DNA of 64,000 bases from contig CAIQIK010000016.1 in NCBI GenBank assembly GCA_903871855.1, positions 1 to 64,000 of the forward strand, given 5' to 3'. Below are positions 61,982 to 64,000 of this stretch, one piece after another. The stretch's first letter is position 1. Every line of letters begins with the position of its first letter. The notes below the pieces were generated by a model. That model saw nothing but the letters and a program-made list of their open reading frames with translations. It had not been told where the DNA came from and made no database searches. The position numbers and the translations under genes are program-made. Origin of the DNA: an uncultured Caldisericota bacterium (GTDB lineage: Bacteria; Caldisericota; Caldisericia; Cryosericales; Cryosericaceae).

Positions 61982-63190
61982 CTACTCCAGAATCTTGGTG
62001 ACGACGCCGGCCCCGACTGTGTGACCACCCTCGCGGATAGCGAAGCGGAGGCCTTCCTCCATGGCGATGTGCGTCATGAGAGTAACGGTCATCACGACGT
62101 TGTCGCCGGGCATGGCCATTTCCTGGCCCTCGGGGAGGGCGATGGAACCGGTCACGTCGGTGGTGCGGAAGTAGAACTGGGGCTTGTAGCCAGGGAAGAA
62201 GGGCTTGTGACGGCCACCTTCTGCCTGGGACAGGATGTAGACCTGTGCCTCGAACTTCGTGTGCGGAGTAATGGAACCGGGCTTGCAGATGACCTGCCCA
62301 CGGCGCACTTCGTCATGCTCGATCCCACGGAGCAGGAGGCCGACGTTGTCGCCTGCCTCACCATCGTCGAGCAGCTTGTGGAACATCTCGATGCCGGTGA
62401 CGACCGTCTTCTTCGTCTCCTCGGAAAGGCCGACGATCTCGACGTTGTCCGCCATCTTGACGATACCACGCTCAATACGACCTGTCGCAACAGTACCGCG
62501 GCCGGTGATCGTGAAGACATCCTCGACAGCAAGCAGGAACGGCTTGTCGGTCGGACGGACGGGGGTCGGGATGTAGCTGTCGACGGCGTCCATCAGCTCC
62601 CAGATCTTGTCGGTCCACTCATACTTGCCACGGGAACAATCACCTTCGTACTCCATGGCCTTGAGAGCGGAACCGCGGATGATGGGGGTTGCGTCACCAT
62701 CGAAGTCGTTCTTCTTCAGGAGGTCACGGACTTCCATCTCGACGAGGTCGATCAGCTCGGGATCATCAACCTGGTCCACCTTGTTGAGGAAGACCACGAT
62801 CCTCGGGACGTTGACCTGGTGAGCGAGCAGGAGGTGTTCGCGAGTCTGAGGCATGGGGCCCTCGGATGCGGCGACAACGAGGATGGCTCCGTCCATCTGG
62901 GCGGCACCGGTGATCATGTTCTTGATGTAATCCGCGTGGCCAGGGCAATCGATGTGCGCATAGTGACGCTTCTCGGTCTCATACTCGGCGTGGTGGGCGT
63001 TGATCGTGACGCCGCGGGCTTTTTCTTCCGGAGCGTTGTCGATCTCGTCGTACCGCTTGACCGTCGTATGGCCCAGGGTAGCGAGGCACTTGGTGATGGC
63101 AGCAGTCAACGTCGTCTTGCCATGGTCAACGTGGCCGATGGTTCCGATGTTGACGTGCGGCTTGGTACGCTCAAACTTCTCTTTCGCCAT
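61982..63190 (-). CDS. tuf: Elongation factor Tu
   Basis: 402 residues. G1 [10 protein letters not shown], effector [19 protein letters not shown]3 [13 protein letters not shown]4 NKVDQVDD, then domains 2 and 3 ending [12 protein letters not shown]. Whether a second tuf exists cannot be judged from this window. Confidence 0.98.
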   Translation of the reverse strand: MAKEKFERTKPHVNIGTIGHVDHGKTTLTAAITKCLATLGHTTVKRYDEIDNAPEEKARGVTINAHHAEYETEKRHYAHIDCPGHADYIKNMITGAAQMDGAILVVAASEGPMPQTREHLLLAHQVNVPRIVVFLNKVDQVDDPELIDLVEMEVRDLLKKNDFDGDATPIIRGSALKAMEYEGDCSRGKYEWTDKIWELMDAVDSYIPTPVRPTDKPFLLAVEDVFTITGRGTVATGRIERGIVKMADNVEIVGLSEETKKTVVTGIEMFHKLLDDGEAGDNVGLLLRGIEHDEVRRGQVICKPGSITPHTKFEAQVYILSQAEGGRHKPFFPGYKPQFYFRTTDVTGSIALPEGQEMAMPGDNVVMTVTLMTHIAMEEGLRFAIREGGHTVGAGVVTKILE

Positions 63191-63206
63191 TATAACCTCC
63201 TTGTGA

Positions 63207-64000
63207 TTACGCCTTACTGGACAAACCCTCGAACTTGGTAACGACTTGCTCCCTTACGTCCTCAGAGACTCTCTGATAATGCGAGAACTCCATTGAGAAA
63301 GAACCACGGCCAGCCGTCAGGGAACGCAGAATGGTCGTATATCCAAACATGGCCGCCAGAGGCGCCGATGACTCGACCACCTGCAGGTGCCCACGATCTT
63401 GAATCTGCTGGATCGTGCCTCTTCTCGCCGTCACGCTGCCGATCACGTCACCGATATTCTCCTTTGGCACGACAATCTCAAGCTTCATGATGGGTTCAAG
63501 AAGGAAAGGGGACGCTTTTGTGCAACCTTCACGCAGCGCCTTGGAGGCAGCGATCTTGAACGCCATTTCTGATGAGTCGACTGGATGATATGATCCATCC
63601 GTAAGCGCAACTGTCACGTCGACAAGCGGGAATCCAAGAATGGGCCCCGAGGTGACTGCTTCGCGAACGCCGGCTTCGACAGACGAGACAAACTGTTTTG
63701 GCACCGAACCACCGACAGTCTTGTTTACAAACACGATTCCCGTACCACGCTCGCCCGGAGTGATTCTCAGGACGACGTCGCCATACTGACCATGTCCTCC
63801 GGTCTGCTTGATATACCTGCCCTGCTGGACGACTTCGCGACCGATTGCCTCGCGGTATGCGACCTGCGGTTCGCCAACAGCGGCGTTCACTCCGTATTCC
63901 CGCAATAGACGATCAATGATGATCTCCAGGTGGAGTTCACCCATACCCGAAATAATTGTCTCGGAAGTCTCTTCGTCCGTCTTGATTCGAAATGTAGGAT
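63207..64000 (-). CDS. fusA: Elongation factor G, C-terminal part (runs off the right edge)
   Basis: The frame is open to the window edge, beyond the internal ATG where the ORF track starts; the extra codons read [18 protein letters not shown] and join the canonical GMGELHLEI. Domain III end, domain IV ([20 protein letters not shown]) and domain V ([28 protein letters not shown]) are present. The GTPase domain lies outside the window. Ends 16 bases before tuf. Confidence 0.96.
   Translation of the reverse strand, partial: PTFRIKTDEETSETIISGMGELHLEIIIDRLLREYGVNAAVGEPQVAYREAIGREVVQQGRYIKQTGGHGQYGDVVLRITPGERGTGIVFVNKTVGGSVPKQFVSSVEAGVREAVTSGPILGFPLVDVTVALTDGSYHPVDSSEMAFKIAASKALREGCTKASPFLLEPIMKLEIVVPKENIGDVIGSVTARRGTIQQIQDRGHLQVVESSAPLAAMFGYTTILRSLTAGRGSFSMEFSHYQRVSEDVREQVVTKFEGLSSKA

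Noticed and set aside
61817-63241. 474-aa plus-strand ORF
   Set aside because: Antisense to rpmG and tuf; long only because of EF-Tu codon bias.
1-64000. CRISPR arrays, insertion sequences, prophage, toxin-antitoxin or defence genes
   Set aside because: Looked for regular repeats, transposase and integrase motifs and small overlapping toxin-like pairs; none seen.

Overview
The window is a gene-dense stretch of bacterial chromosome, moderately GC-rich by eye (not computed). It carries almost only core housekeeping genes. I found no phage, intact insertion sequence, CRISPR array, toxin-antitoxin pair, biosynthetic cluster or defence island. Most genes lie on the minus strand; one plus-strand block runs from about 45.1 to 56.7 kb. 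The division cluster contains a small basic protein (DUF1290) and two DUF881 proteins, as in many Gram-positive-type and deep-branching lineages. MurE has an EDPR motif, and rpoBC does not follow rplJL. I suspect a deep-branching lineage (Caldisericota/Cryosericota-like or Thermotogae-adjacent), but this is a low-confidence guess without a search.

Layout, left to right. (1) 0-8.3 kb, minus: a protein-quality-control operon read tig-clpP-clpX-lon-rodZ-like-rimO-thpR, then the start of a gene that runs off the left edge (possibly recA). (2) 8.3-9.15 kb: seven tRNA genes, three of them arginine isoacceptors. (3) 9.2-15.1 kb, minus: DUF167-lspA-pseudouridine synthase-smpB-SH3/amidase-murI-rdgB, mostly with 4-nt overlaps. 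(4) 15.2-19.5 kb, minus: oppBCDF peptide-type ABC transporter, preceded by what looks like a decayed oppA. (5) 19.6-20.7 kb: an ECF-type sigma factor and a membrane protein that is probably its anti-sigma factor. (6) 20.7-38.2 kb: a long dcw (division and cell wall) cluster, mraZ-rsmH-ftsL-pbp-murE-mraY-murD-ftsW-murG-murC-murB-ftsQ-DUF881-DUF881-sbp-ftsA-ftsZ-yggS, with three 10-bp-spaced MraZ boxes over its promoter. murF is absent. (7) 38.2-41.0 kb: mnmA, ricT and holB. (8) 41.2-44.9 kb: grpE-dnaK-dnaJ with a CIRCE operator, a good sigma70-type promoter and a terminator.

(9) 45.1-56.7 kb, plus: deoC-recO-glyQ-glyS-ppdK-dgt, a terminator, then dnaG-rpoD and a tRNA-Asn with its own promoter and a strong terminator. 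(10) 56.7-57.7 kb: a sparse stretch with a GlsB/YeaQ-type small membrane protein and two coding-like remnants. (11) 57.7-64 kb: ispE (plus) converging on fusA-tuf-rpmG-tRNA-Trp-secE-nusG-rplK-rplA-[L10 leader]-rplJ-rplL (minus); fusA runs off the right edge.

Together the genes cover peptidoglycan precursor synthesis and septum assembly, protein folding and turnover, stalled-ribosome rescue, translation, and replication/transcription initiation. I see no clear undescribed multi-gene system. The observations most worth following are the oppA remnant, the MraZ-box/leaderless mraZ architecture, the orphan sigma/anti-sigma pair, the missing murF with the unusual MurE motif, and the frameshifted remnant upstream of ispE.
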